From: an uncultured Tenacibaculum sp.
Lineage (GTDB): Bacteria > Bacteroidota > Bacteroidia > Flavobacteriales > Flavobacteriaceae
Direction of reading: 5' to 3'
Length of the DNA stretch: 64,000 bases
Assembly (NCBI GenBank): GCA_947497895.1
Contig: CANMIL010000007.1
Coordinates: forward strand, 124,001 to 188,000
Positions 42,140 through 51,434 of the stretch are shown here, piece by piece. How positions within the stretch are numbered: the first letter of the stretch is position 1; the number at the start of each line of letters is the position of its first letter. The position numbers and the translations under genes were made by a program. The notes below the pieces were generated by a model. The model made no database searches, was not told where the DNA came from, and worked only from the letters and a program-made list of their open reading frames with translations.

Positions 42140-42943
42140 TTACTCTAATTCACGAACCCAAATATTTCGATAACTTACACCACTATTATCTTGATGATCT
42201 TGAAGTTTAATTGGTGCTCTGCCATGAGCTTTATTTTTCGGCCATCCAATATATTCAGTAGTTCCTTCGATTTCAAAATGATCCTGTACCAAAACGCCAT
42301 TGTGTAATACAGTAATAGTACCTGATTTTGTTTTTTCTCCTTCTTTATTAAATTGTGGGGCATGGAATATAATATCATAGCTATTCCATTTTCCAGTTTC
42401 AATAGAAGCCATAGCAAGCGGAATAGATTGTTTGTATATAGAAGCTACTTGTCCGTTTACATAAGTAGGATTGTTATTATTGTCTAAGACTTGTACTTCA
42501 TATCGGTTTTGTAAGAATACGCCACTATTACTCTTATTTTGATTGGTTTGTGTATTATTTGGATCAGAACGCCATTCTATGTGTAATTGAACACTCCCAA
42601 AGTTACGTTTTGTTTGAATATCGCCGGTTTTATCTTTAACTGTCATACTACCATCATCATTTAAATTCCATTTCACAGCGGTACTGTCCCTGCTTGAAAT
42701 CCATTCATCAAAGTTAGTTCCATCAAATAAAACAATAGCATCCGAAGGGACTCCCATTTCATTAAAATTAATTTTCGGTGGAACAGGTTTCCAAATTTCA
42801 GTTTCTTCGGGCTTTGTAGGTTCTTTACTTTCTTCGGTTACCTCTGTGGTTTGTTTTTCAGAGGTGTTCTTTGTTGAATTATTTTCACAAGCAGGTATGA
42901 AAACAATAATTAACAACAATAAGCTTATTGACTTAAATTTCAT
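42140..42943 (-). CDS. DUF1080 (3-keto-disaccharide hydrolase) lipoprotein
   Basis: A 267-residue lipoprotein (lipobox IPAC, Cys19), a Glu/Thr-rich linker (20-55) and a DUF1080 domain (about 68-266): SDAIVLFDGTNFDEWISSRDS, NFGSVQLHIEWRSDPN, NSGVFLQNRYEVQVLD, HNGVLVQDHFEIEGTT. DUF1080 enzymes include hydrolases that cleave 3-keto-glycosides. The GMC dehydrogenase nearby would create that substrate, so a role in 3-keto-sugar breakdown is a good inference. It is last in the minus-strand cluster, 15 bp after the methyltransferase. Confidence 0.9.
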   Translation of the reverse strand: MKFKSISLLLLIIVFIPACENNSTKNTSEKQTTEVTEESKEPTKPEETEIWKPVPPKINFNEMGVPSDAIVLFDGTNFDEWISSRDSTAVKWNLNDDGSMTVKDKTGDIQTKRNFGSVQLHIEWRSDPNNTQTNQNKSNSGVFLQNRYEVQVLDNNNNPTYVNGQVASIYKQSIPLAMASIETGKWNSYDIIFHAPQFNKEGEKTKSGTITVLHNGVLVQDHFEIEGTTEYIGWPKNKAHGRAPIKLQDHQDNSGVSYRNIWVRELE

Positions 42944-42958
42944 TGGTTTGTTTTTATG

Positions 42959-43699
42959 TTATGTAACTTTTTCGGCGATGACCATATAGGTTGGAAATGC
43001 GTATGTTTCTCTTTTAAAAATATCGTTTACTTTAAAATTAGTTAGATTTAAAAAAAGCAGGATCTCATCTTTTGTAAATGCTCTAACTTTTGCAGAATCT
43101 TTCCCGATTTCGACTAAATTTCCTTGTTTTTCTTCATAGTAGGTGGAATTCCAATGTAAATGCCAATTCGTTGAAATGTCTGGCATCCAAGTACTTTTTC
43201 TTACATATTTTATGTTCTCAAAGAACGCTTCATGAACAATGTCGTTTGTTTTATTTGTATAAGGAATAAACTCGTTAGCATCTATGAAATCAAAACAAAA
43301 GAGTCCTTCTTTTTCCAAGGAACGATGTATACATTCAAAAGAAGACTGCATATCATTGTTTTCTACTAAATAGCTGATTGTACGACCTGTGATTAGTACA
43401 CCCTCTACTTGTTTCTCTAGTTCAAAAGAACGCATGTCTCCTTGAATAAATGGAGTATTTGGATTTTTTTCTTTAGCTATTTTTAGCATATCCGAGCTGA
43501 GGTCAAAACCTGAATATTCGTAGTTGTTTTGAACAAAATGCTGAGATAAACTACCTGTACCACAACCAATTTCCAGCAGACTTTTCTTATTGTATTTATC
43601 CAAAAAGCTTTTGTATAATTCATATTCCGATTTATAGTCAATGAATGTAGCGTACATCGCATTATAAACTTGGGCTAAATCTTTATATAAATTACTCAT
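42959..43699 (-). CDS. Class I SAM-dependent methyltransferase
   Basis: A 246-residue methyltransferase with motif I LLEIGCGTGSLSQHF (about 41-55), Asp in YSGFDLSSDMLKIAKEK, motif FIQGDMRSFEL and a post-core beta-strand end. The substrate is unknown. It is tucked between the DUF1080 gene (15 bp) and the isomerase gene (44 bp), and its connection to sugar metabolism is unexplained. Confidence 0.88.
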   Translation of the reverse strand: MSNLYKDLAQVYNAMYATFIDYKSEYELYKSFLDKYNKKSLLEIGCGTGSLSQHFVQNNYEYSGFDLSSDMLKIAKEKNPNTPFIQGDMRSFELEKQVEGVLITGRTISYLVENNDMQSSFECIHRSLEKEGLFCFDFIDANEFIPYTNKTNDIVHEAFFENIKYVRKSTWMPDISTNWHLHWNSTYYEEKQGNLVEIGKDSAKVRAFTKDEILLFLNLTNFKVNDIFKRETYAFPTYMVIAEKVT

Positions 43700-43743
43700 T
43701 GGTTTTACAGTTTGACTAAATTGAAATTTGGAGGTTCTTTAAT

Positions 43744-44796
43744 TTATAGATCTAAAATTCTTCTTAGCTTTTCATCATCAATATCGTCACCAGCAAAATC
43801 ATCGAAACGTTTTTTTGTTGCTTGAATAATGTGATCACTTATAAATTTGGCACCTTCTTTGGCACCTTGTTCAGCATCCTTAATACAGCATTCCCATTCC
43901 ATCACAGCCCAAACATCACAGCCATATTGAGTTAATTTTGAAAAAATAGTTTTAAAATCTATTTGTCCATCACCTAAAGATCGATAACGCCCAGCTCTAT
44001 CACCCCAATCGGAATAACCGCCAAATACACCTTTCTTTCCTGTGGGATTGAACTCAGCGTCTTTTACATGAAAAGATTTAATAAATTCATGGTAATGGTC
44101 GATATAAGCTATATAATCCAATTGTTGTAATACAAAGTGAGAAGGATCATATAAAATATTTACTCTTTTATGGTCGTTAGTCGCATCTAAAAAACGCTCG
44201 AAAGTAATGCCATCATGTAAATCTTCACCTGGATGAATTTCGTAACAAACATCAACACCACATTCATCGAAGTGATTTAGAATCGGAAGCCATCTATCAG
44301 CAAGTTCTTTAAATCCCATTTCTACTAAACCGTTTGGACGTTGAGGCCAAGGATGCATTGTATGCCAAAGTAAAGCACCAGAGAAAGTAGCATGCGCTTT
44401 TAGTCCCAAATGCATACTTGCGGTTGCTGCGTTTTTAACTTGTTGCTTAGCCCATTCAGTGCGTTCTTTTGGATTGTTTTTTAAATGATCTGGAGCAAAA
44501 TTGTCGAACATAACATCATAAGCAGAATGAACTGCCACCAGTTGGCCTTGAAGATGCGTTGATAATTCGGTAATTTCGAGTCCGTATGAAGCTACTTTAT
44601 CTTTGAGCTCATCGCAATAGGTTTTACTTTCAGCAGCCTTGTCCAAATCGATTAATCGTTGTTCCCAAGTAGGAATTTGAATTCCTTTATATCCTAAATC
44701 ACTAGCCCATTTACAAAGTCCATCTAAAGAATTAAACGGAGCTTTATCATCGATAAACTGAGCTAGAAAAACGGCAGGTCCCTTTATTGTTTTCAT
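43744..44796 (-). CDS. Sugar phosphate isomerase/epimerase (TIM barrel)
   Basis: A 350-residue AP-endonuclease-2-fold protein of the IolE/xylose-isomerase-like group. Putative metal ligands: VCYEIHPGEDLHDG (Glu), ILYDPSHFVLQQ (Asp/His), FHVKDAEF (His) and AVMEWECC (Glu). No signal peptide, so it is cytoplasmic. In this setting it probably isomerises or epimerises a keto-sugar. A repeat-bearing gap of 192 bp separates it from the Gfo/Idh gene upstream. Confidence 0.9.
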   Translation of the reverse strand: MKTIKGPAVFLAQFIDDKAPFNSLDGLCKWASDLGYKGIQIPTWEQRLIDLDKAAESKTYCDELKDKVASYGLEITELSTHLQGQLVAVHSAYDVMFDNFAPDHLKNNPKERTEWAKQQVKNAATASMHLGLKAHATFSGALLWHTMHPWPQRPNGLVEMGFKELADRWLPILNHFDECGVDVCYEIHPGEDLHDGITFERFLDATNDHKRVNILYDPSHFVLQQLDYIAYIDHYHEFIKSFHVKDAEFNPTGKKGVFGGYSDWGDRAGRYRSLGDGQIDFKTIFSKLTQYGCDVWAVMEWECCIKDAEQGAKEGAKFISDHIIQATKKRFDDFAGDDIDDEKLRRILDL

Positions 44797-44942
44797 GTGT
44801 TTATTGTTATAGTTTTTTAATGGTCACATGTAACCTTTGATATTAAAAATAATCGTTTCTGTTTTAATAATTATTTTTAAGATGTCGGTTTCATTACTTA
44901 AATTTTGAATCTTCGCTTTTCCATGTTAGAGAATTCGAAATT

Positions 44943-44970
44943 GCGATGATAACCAAGGGAGTTAAACCCC
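44943..44970 (-). repeat. Dispersed GC-richer repeat element (copy 2)
   Basis: On the minus strand, GGGGTTTAACTCCCTTGGTT followed by ATCATCGC, aligning with 26436-26465 (GGGGAATTAAACCCTTGGCTATCGCCC..). It lies in the only sizeable gap of the minus-strand sugar cluster. Confidence 0.45.
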
Positions 44971-44988
44971 TTGAAATAGTTGAGGCCT

Positions 44989-46125
44989 TTATTCAATTGA
45001 AACCCAAACATTCCCTTTTTTATGGGATTCTACGGATTTTTCAATAAAATTCATTCCTCGTAAACCTTCCAAAAGATTAGGGAATTCTCCAATATTATAT
45101 TCTTCATTATTAATAGCCCTAGCAACACCTTTATATATATTCCCCATAGCATCAAAAATACCTTCTGGATGCCCAGGAGGAAGTTTGGTTCCATCTAAGG
45201 AGATAGCACTGTTATATTCATGTCCTGGTTTTAAGGTTTGAATGGGTTTTCCTTCTTCCATTAAATAGAGGTAATTTGGATTTTCTTGCTGCCATTTTAG
45301 TCCAGCTTTATCTCCATATATCTTAACTTGAAAATCATTCTCCTCACCCGTTGCTATTTGACTAGCACAAATAACTCCTTTAACCTTGTTTGTACCTCTC
45401 AATAAAACCGTTCCATCAATATCCATGACATTATCTTCATAAACATGATTTAAATCGGCAAGAATACTTTCAATGGTGATCCCAGAAACGTACTCTAACA
45501 TATTAAAGGCATGAGTTCCAATATCTCCTATACAACAGCTAATTCCCGATTTTTCTGGGTTAAGACGCCATGTACTCTTTCTTTTTTCAACATCATGAAT
45601 AATCGGATTGATCCACCCTTGATAATATTGAGCATCGATTTTCTGTACTTTTCCAATAACACCATTTAAAATCATTTCACGCATTTGCCTCACCATCGGG
45701 TATCCGGTATAGGTATATGTCACCGCAAAAATGATATTTGCTTTTTCCGCAGAATCATATAAATCTTTGGCTTCGGCATAAGTGGTAGTTAAGGGCTTTT
45801 CACAAACAACATGAAAACCATTTTCGATTAACTTTTTAGCCATGGTGTAATGCAAAAAGTTTGGAGTTAAAACTGAAACTACTTGCATTCGTTCTTCCTT
45901 AGGAAGTTTTAATTCTTCCGCAACTAAAATGTCAAGATCACTATAGACTCTGTTGGAAGGGAGTCCGATACTTTTAGCAAAATCGAGATTGTCTTTGAGG
46001 TTAGAATTAAAAATACCACCAACAAGTTGATACTTATCAAACATTGAAGAAGCAATACGGTGAACGACACCGATTAAAGAATTACTTCCACCACCTAAAA
46101 TTCCTAGTCTTATTTTAGAATTCAT
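44989..46125 (-). CDS. Gfo/Idh/MocA-family oxidoreductase
   Basis: A 378-residue NAD(P)-dependent oxidoreductase. Rossmann start RLGILGGGSNSLIGVVHRIA, catalytic-lysine motif VVCEKPLTTTYAEAK (about 108-122), and C-terminal-domain motif CCIGDIGTHAFNMLEYV with Asp/His. The family oxidises or reduces sugars, including interconversion of hydroxyl and keto groups. Together with the 3-keto locus genes it may regenerate the sugar from a keto product. It is 8 bp downstream of the permease gene. Confidence 0.93.
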   Translation of the reverse strand: MNSKIRLGILGGGSNSLIGVVHRIASSMFDKYQLVGGIFNSNLKDNLDFAKSIGLPSNRVYSDLDILVAEELKLPKEERMQVVSVLTPNFLHYTMAKKLIENGFHVVCEKPLTTTYAEAKDLYDSAEKANIIFAVTYTYTGYPMVRQMREMILNGVIGKVQKIDAQYYQGWINPIIHDVEKRKSTWRLNPEKSGISCCIGDIGTHAFNMLEYVSGITIESILADLNHVYEDNVMDIDGTVLLRGTNKVKGVICASQIATGEENDFQVKIYGDKAGLKWQQENPNYLYLMEEGKPIQTLKPGHEYNSAISLDGTKLPPGHPEGIFDAMGNIYKGVARAINNEEYNIGEFPNLLEGLRGMNFIEKSVESHKKGNVWVSIE

Positions 46126-46133
46126 TCTAATTA

Positions 46134-47363
46134 TTAAGCTTTATATTCTACATTTTCATTTTTAAATAGCACAGCAAAAATGAATAAAACTACCACAGCA
46201 AAAATTGCTGGGAATGTCCATATACTTTGCCAATTATGAGTGCCATTTTCAGTTAAAATATTTTGATCTACAATTTGTCCAGCTACCCAAAAACCAACTA
46301 GCATTCCAACACCATAGGTAGCTAATGTTATTAATCCTTGTGCTGCACTTTTTACTTTTTCACCAGCTTTAGAATCGGTATAAATTTGACCAGATACAAA
46401 AAAGAAATCATAGCAAATACCGTGTAGAGCAATTCCTATCGCTATCATAAAGAATAGGTCGCCTGAGTTTCCATAAGCGAATAATAAATAACGAATTCCC
46501 CATGCGAGCATTCCAAATAGAATGGTTTTTTTGAATCCATATTTTTTAAAGAAGAATGGAAGTAAAAGCATAAACGCAACTTCAGACATTTGTCCCATAG
46601 ATGCCCATGCTGTGGAGTTTTCTACTTTAAGCTCCGTTAAATAGGGACTAATATTTTGATAATAAAACGCTAAAGGAATACAAATCAACACAGATGAGAT
46701 AAAAAATACTAAGAAGTTTCTATCTTTCAATAATTTCAACGCATCCAAACCTAAGATATCTGAAACAGTTACTTTTTCATTTTTATTTGAAGGAGGTGTT
46801 TTAGGAAGAGTAAAACTAAAGATACCTAAAACAAATGAAGCAATAGCGACCATTGTAAAAGTATTTGAAAGCATTCCTTGTTGAATATTTTCAATAGCAT
46901 CCCATTTGAAAGCCAAACTGATAATCCAACCTGCTATAATCCATCCGACAGTACCGAAAACTCTAACTAATGGAAACTGTTTAGATGGATCATCCATTTG
47001 ATTAAAGGCTACCGAGTTCACCAAAGCTAAGGTTGGCATATAGGCAATCATGTACCCTAAAACATAAGGGTAAAAAGAATCAAAACTTGTAGCTTGTGAC
47101 ATAATATACATCAGTGCGGCACCTATTAAATGCAACACGCCGAGTATTTTTTCAGCATTGAAATATCTATCAGCAATAAGTCCAATGATAAATGGAGCAA
47201 CGATTGCTCCCCATGATTGTGTGGAGTATGCCATGGCGGTTTCAGCACCTGAAGCATTTAAGTTGTTTCCCATAAATGCGCCCAGTGTAACAAACCATCC
47301 TCCCCAAATAAAAAATTCGAGGAACATCATAAAGGATAGTTTTGTATAGGTTAAAGACTTCAT
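46134..47363 (-). CDS. Nucleoside:H+ symporter-family (NupG-like) MFS permease
   Basis: A 409-residue inner-membrane transporter with about twelve helices. The N-terminus SFMMFLEFFIWGGWFVTLGAFM and WGAIVAPFIIGLIADRYFNAEKILG are typical of the nucleoside_H+_symporter branch; in Bacteroidetes such permeases sit in sugar loci. The substrate is inferred to be a sugar or sugar derivative from the neighbours. It starts 7 bp after the TIM-barrel lipoprotein gene. Confidence 0.9.
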   Translation of the reverse strand: MKSLTYTKLSFMMFLEFFIWGGWFVTLGAFMGNNLNASGAETAMAYSTQSWGAIVAPFIIGLIADRYFNAEKILGVLHLIGAALMYIMSQATSFDSFYPYVLGYMIAYMPTLALVNSVAFNQMDDPSKQFPLVRVFGTVGWIIAGWIISLAFKWDAIENIQQGMLSNTFTMVAIASFVLGIFSFTLPKTPPSNKNEKVTVSDILGLDALKLLKDRNFLVFFISSVLICIPLAFYYQNISPYLTELKVENSTAWASMGQMSEVAFMLLLPFFFKKYGFKKTILFGMLAWGIRYLLFAYGNSGDLFFMIAIGIALHGICYDFFFVSGQIYTDSKAGEKVKSAAQGLITLATYGVGMLVGFWVAGQIVDQNILTENGTHNWQSIWTFPAIFAVVVLFIFAVLFKNENVEYKA

Positions 47364-47370
47364 GTTTTAT

Positions 47371-48360
47371 TTAGTTATTAAGGTTGTTTATACATTTTTT
47401 TACGAGGTCTTTGGTTTGCAGGATTCCTTCCTTATAATCTGTGCTTCCCTCATACTCAACCCCAACAAATCCCTCGAAATTGGCTTTTTCAACAATTTGA
47501 AACATTTTCTGATAATCTATTTTCGTTTCATTTCCAGCTTCATCAAAAGCATAGGATTTAGCAGAAACCCCTTTAGCGTATGGCATTAGTTCTTCAATAC
47601 CTTTATAAATATCGTATTCTTCAACACAAGGAGCGCCCCAACGAGCATTTCCTTCTCTTTTAGTACAGAAGTTTCCAAAATCGGGTAAAGTACCACAGTA
47701 GTCAGAGTTCACCTGTTTCATGACCTTAGCTAAAAGGTTAGCTTTACTTGAATTACCTCCATGGTTTTCTACTAAAATAGCAACATTTTTGGGTTCTGAA
47801 TATGCGACTAGCTTCTTTAATGATCTCACAGAGTTTTTTACCCATAGTTCTTCATCGTCTTCACCAAAAAGATTGATTCTTATGGAATGACATCCTAAAA
47901 ATTGAGCAGCATCAATCCATTTTTTATGATTTTCAATCGCTTTATTTGTCAATTTTTCGTCTGAAAAAGATAAATCACCCTCTCTATCGATCATAATAAT
48001 GAGGTTTTTCATCTGCAAACTATCGCTTCTCTTTTTTAATTCCTTTAGAATAGCATCGAGTCCTTTTTCTTTATAAGGATAATTTACATCCTCTGATACA
48101 TATAATTGGCTTACATACTCTAATCCTTCGAAGCCTAAATTCTTTGCATCCTGCGCAAAGTTCATTGGATCTATAGAACCATCAAAAATTCCTTTGTGAA
48201 GTGACCATTGAGCCAAAGAAAGTTTATAATTTACTTTTTTTGTTTCAACTTTTACTGATTCAGTTTGTTTAGTTTTCTGAACATCTTTTTTACATGAATA
48301 TGCTACACACAACAGTAACATAACCAAAATTACTATTTTTTTAGGTTGTGAATATTTCAT
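47371..48360 (-). CDS. Secreted TIM-barrel isomerase-like lipoprotein
   Basis: A 329-residue lipoprotein (lipobox AYSC, Cys23) with a xylose-isomerase-like TIM barrel (about 45-329): LSLAQWSLHKGIFDG, FEGLEYVSQLY, NVAILVENHGGNSSKA (Glu/His), GTLPDFGNFC (Asp), VSAKSYAF and GFVGVEYEGS (Glu). Being exported, it would act in the periplasm next to DUF1080. It is the first gene of the minus-strand cluster, divergent from the GMC operon. Confidence 0.88.
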   Translation of the reverse strand: MKYSQPKKIVILVMLLLCVAYSCKKDVQKTKQTESVKVETKKVNYKLSLAQWSLHKGIFDGSIDPMNFAQDAKNLGFEGLEYVSQLYVSEDVNYPYKEKGLDAILKELKKRSDSLQMKNLIIMIDREGDLSFSDEKLTNKAIENHKKWIDAAQFLGCHSIRINLFGEDDEELWVKNSVRSLKKLVAYSEPKNVAILVENHGGNSSKANLLAKVMKQVNSDYCGTLPDFGNFCTKREGNARWGAPCVEEYDIYKGIEELMPYAKGVSAKSYAFDEAGNETKIDYQKMFQIVEKANFEGFVGVEYEGSTDYKEGILQTKDLVKKCINNLNN

Positions 48361-48444
48361 TTTTTAAGTTAAAGATTTATTAAATGTATTAATTTTAGAG
48401 GTGTATTGTTTCAAATAAGTAAAAAACTAATTGATTTGGTTTCA

Positions 48445-48456
48445 GAAAACGTTTTC
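48445..48456. promoter_or_regulatory. Candidate LacI-family operator between the sugar operons
   Basis: Perfect palindrome GAAAACGTTTTC with central CG, the shape of LacI/GalR-type operators. It lies 85 bp from the minus-strand and 104 bp from the plus-strand start codons and could control both. No LacI gene is in the window. Confidence 0.5.
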
Positions 48457-48559
48457 GCTCTACTTTTCGCATTTTTTATGTTAAGAATCTGAGTATTAAA
48501 AAATGTTTAACTAATTTTCTTACGAACAAAAACTATCATAACCTTTAAAATACGAGCTA

Positions 48560-50266
48560 ATGAATGTAACTAAAGATGTAAATTCTTACGATGCAATTGT
48601 TGTAGGAAGTGGAATTTCTGGAGGATGGGCAGCGAAGGAGTTGTGTGAGAAAGGACTTAAAACTTTGGTTTTAGAGAGGGGTAGAATGGTGAATCACCCA
48701 ACTGACTATCCAACCGCTAATTTAGATCCTTGGGATTTTCCAAATGCTGGAAAACCAACGCAAGAAGATATTAAACGTCAAGAGAAACAACATAGAACTG
48801 GATATACTACGCGAAAGTATAGAAGTCATTTTTTTGTAGATGATATTGAACATCCTTACAATGAAACAAAACGTTTCGATTGGATACGCGGATACCATGT
48901 AGGAGGAAGGTCTCTTATGTGGGGGCGTCAAAGTTATCGTTTAAGTGATATTGATTTTGAAGCGAATGCTAAGGAGGGAATCGCTGTAGACTGGCCAATT
49001 CGTTATAAGGATTTAGCTCCTTGGTACGATTATGTGGAAGAGTATATTGGAGTAAGCGGTCAAAATTTAGGTTTAAAGCAATTACCTGATGGTAAGTTTT
49101 TAAAACCAATGGAATTGAATTGTGTTGAAACTCATTTAAAAGATAGTATTGCAGATAATTATGAAGATCGTTTGCTAACTATTGGTAGAACGGCTCATAT
49201 TACAGAAGGAACAAAACCTGGGAAAGGTAGAGTTAATTGTCAATATAGAAATAGGTGTATGAGAGGTTGTCCTTTTGGAGCTTATTTTAGCAGTAACTCT
49301 TCTACTTTACCAGCTGCAGAAGCAACAGGTAATTTAACTATTCGCCCGAACTCTATTGTATATGAAGTGGTGTACGATAAGGATTCTAAAAAAGCAACAG
49401 GAGTAAAAATTATAGATGCCGAAACAAATAAAACGATAGAGTACAAAGCCAAGGTGATTTTTTTATGTGCATCTGCAATTGCTTCAACATACATTTTATT
49501 GAACTCTAAATCTGACAGGTTTCCTGATGGAATGGGGAATGATTCTGGCGAGTTAGGGCACAATATTATGGATCATCATTTTAAAGCAGGAGCTTATGGA
49601 AAGTTTGATGGTTTTAACGACAAGTATTATTCAGGTAGACGTCCAAACGGTATATATATTCCAAGGTTTAGAAACTTAGGAGGAGATACCGATCAAAAGA
49701 GTTTTTTAAGAGGTTATGGATACCAAGGAGGGGCTAGTAGAGAAGATTGGTCAGGTAGTATTCGCGAGTTAAGTTATGGAAAGGCTTTAAAGGAGGCAAT
49801 TATGCAGCCTGGAGGATGGACCATGGGCTTAATGGGATTCGGTGAAACCTTACCATACCATGAAAACTTGATGTTCTTGGATTATGATAAAAAAGATAAG
49901 TGGGGTTTACCTACCGTAACTTTTGATGCAGAATTCAAGCAAAATGAGCTGAATATGCGAAAAGATATGATTCAGCAAGGTATGGAAATGTTGGATAAAG
50001 CAGGATTCAAGGATATTGAACCAATGGATAGTATTGGAGCTCCTGGATTAGGAATTCATGAAATGGGAACTGCGAGAATGGGAAGAGATCCAAAAACATC
50101 GGTATTAAATAAGTATAATCAGGTACATAGTGTTAAAAATGTTTATGTAACGGATGGTGCAGCAATGACTTCATCGGCTTGTCAAAATCCATCTTTAACC
50201 TATATGGCAATGACGGCAAGGGCAGCAAATCATGCTGTGAGTGAACTTAAAAAAGGGAATTTATAA
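48560..50266 (+). CDS. GMC oxidoreductase, probable periplasmic sugar dehydrogenase large subunit
   Basis: A 568-residue FAD enzyme. ADP-binding motif YDAIVVGSGISGGWAAKEL (9-27), GGRSLMWGRQSYR, a Cys cluster NRCMRGCPFGAYF (about 230-243), LGHNIMDHHF, and the GMC C-terminus GIHEMGTARMG...VYVTDGAAMTSSACQNPSLTYMAM. It belongs to the GMC group that, with a gluconate-dehydrogenase subunit 3-type small subunit and a cytochrome c, oxidises sugars, including C3 of glycosides. No signal peptide of its own; it is probably exported with the Tat-type small subunit encoded next. Confidence 0.94.
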   Translation: MNVTKDVNSYDAIVVGSGISGGWAAKELCEKGLKTLVLERGRMVNHPTDYPTANLDPWDFPNAGKPTQEDIKRQEKQHRTGYTTRKYRSHFFVDDIEHPYNETKRFDWIRGYHVGGRSLMWGRQSYRLSDIDFEANAKEGIAVDWPIRYKDLAPWYDYVEEYIGVSGQNLGLKQLPDGKFLKPMELNCVETHLKDSIADNYEDRLLTIGRTAHITEGTKPGKGRVNCQYRNRCMRGCPFGAYFSSNSSTLPAAEATGNLTIRPNSIVYEVVYDKDSKKATGVKIIDAETNKTIEYKAKVIFLCASAIASTYILLNSKSDRFPDGMGNDSGELGHNIMDHHFKAGAYGKFDGFNDKYYSGRRPNGIYIPRFRNLGGDTDQKSFLRGYGYQGGASREDWSGSIRELSYGKALKEAIMQPGGWTMGLMGFGETLPYHENLMFLDYDKKDKWGLPTVTFDAEFKQNELNMRKDMIQQGMEMLDKAGFKDIEPMDSIGAPGLGIHEMGTARMGRDPKTSVLNKYNQVHSVKNVYVTDGAAMTSSACQNPSLTYMAMTARAANHAVSELKKGNL

Positions 50267-50276
50267 AACAGTAATT

Positions 50277-50909
50277 ATGAACAGAAGAGAGGTTTTAAAA
50301 GGTTTAGGCTTATCCGTTGGAGCGTTAATTGTAACTCCAACAGCCTTAAGTTTATTACAGAGTTGTGCAAAAGAGCAGAAAATATCTTGGACTCCAAAGT
50401 TTTTTACTGTTGAGGAAGTTCCTTTGTTGAATACTATTGTAGATATCATGTTGCCAAAAACAGAAGATTCGCCAAGTGCGACTGAAGTAAATGTTCCACA
50501 GTTTATTGATCGATATGTTGCTGAGGTTTTTGAAGAAAAAGATCAAAAGCTTTATCGAAAGGGTTTTGAAAGTATTGTAAATATATTCAAAGGAACCAAA
50601 GAATCGATCAACTTTTTTGATGTTAAAGAATCGGAAGTAGAAGCGGAAATGGCCAAGATTCTTAAGAAAAGTAAGCAAGAGCATGAGGATACAATGGAAA
50701 GTTTTTTCATGGCTGTTAAAAATGAAAAAGATATCGATAGTGATGTTCTTAGTTATGTAGCACTTGATGGGATAAGAAGCTTAAGTATTTTTGCTTATAA
50801 GAACACGGAAAGAGTAGGTGAAGAAATTTTAAATTATGATCCTGTTCCAGGAAAACAAGAGGGATGTATTGATATCGATATGTCATCAACCAAGGCGTAT
50901 TCATTGTAA
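50277..50909 (+). CDS. Gluconate 2-dehydrogenase subunit 3-like protein
   Basis: A 210-residue protein starting at the ATG at 50277 (MNRREVLKGLGLSVGALIVT), which gives an N-terminal twin-arginine signal; the longer frame from 50241 would hide it and overlap the GMC gene. The signal ends near a Cys (LLQSC). The rest is the helical gluconate_2-dh3 domain (FTVEEVPLLNTIVDIMLPKTEDSPSA...). It is the small subunit that chaperones the GMC subunit through Tat. It starts 10 bp after the GMC stop. Confidence 0.92.
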   Translation: MNRREVLKGLGLSVGALIVTPTALSLLQSCAKEQKISWTPKFFTVEEVPLLNTIVDIMLPKTEDSPSATEVNVPQFIDRYVAEVFEEKDQKLYRKGFESIVNIFKGTKESINFFDVKESEVEAEMAKILKKSKQEHEDTMESFFMAVKNEKDIDSDVLSYVALDGIRSLSIFAYKNTERVGEEILNYDPVPGKQEGCIDIDMSSTKAYSL

Positions 50910-50929
50910 TTGATTAAATGAAGAAATAA

Positions 50930-51433
50930 ATGAAGAAAGGTAATTTTTGGATATTGCAATTGGTGTTTTGTATTACATTAATTTTAGGTAGTTGTTCTGA
51001 TAAGAAAGAGAAAAAACAGGACGACTCAAAAGATACTACAGTTTCTGTTCCTGAAAAAGTTGAGAAGAAAAAAGAGACGGTTGAGAAAAAGGAAATAGTC
51101 GATTTAGCAAATAAAGGAATTGGTCCTGTTAAATCAATCGAGCTCGGAGAAATTGATCAAGCCATGGCAAACATAGGAGCGGAACATTTTAAAAAACAAT
51201 GTACCAGTTGTCATAAAGCTGAAAAAAAGTTTTTAGGACCTCCGATGAAAGGTTTGTTAGCGAAAAGGTCTCCAGAGTGGGTAATGAATATGATGTTAAA
51301 CCCAATGGAAATGACCAAGAAAGATTCTATTGCGAAACAATTATTGAAAGATTATAATAATCTCTTAATGGTTGGGCAAAATCTCACAGAAGAAGAGGCC
51401 CGAAGTATTTTAGAGTTTATTAGAACTTTATAA
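50930..51433 (+). CDS. Cytochrome c lipoprotein, electron acceptor of the GMC dehydrogenase
   Basis: A 167-residue lipoprotein (lipobox ILGSC, Cys22) with a Lys/Glu-rich linker (25-60) and a class I cytochrome c domain. Haem motif CTSCH at Cys91/Cys94/His95; the axial Met is probably in LNPMEMT (about 124-129). It takes electrons from the dehydrogenase in the periplasm. The gene is 20 bp downstream of subunit 3. Confidence 0.93.
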   Translation: MKKGNFWILQLVFCITLILGSCSDKKEKKQDDSKDTTVSVPEKVEKKKETVEKKEIVDLANKGIGPVKSIELGEIDQAMANIGAEHFKKQCTSCHKAEKKFLGPPMKGLLAKRSPEWVMNMMLNPMEMTKKDSIAKQLLKDYNNLLMVGQNLTEEEARSILEFIRTL

Positions 51434-51434
51434 A

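Noticed and set aside
48560-48630. A signal peptide on the GMC dehydrogenase
   Set aside because: The N-terminus is polar and runs straight into the FAD motif; export is better explained by the Tat signal on the small subunit.
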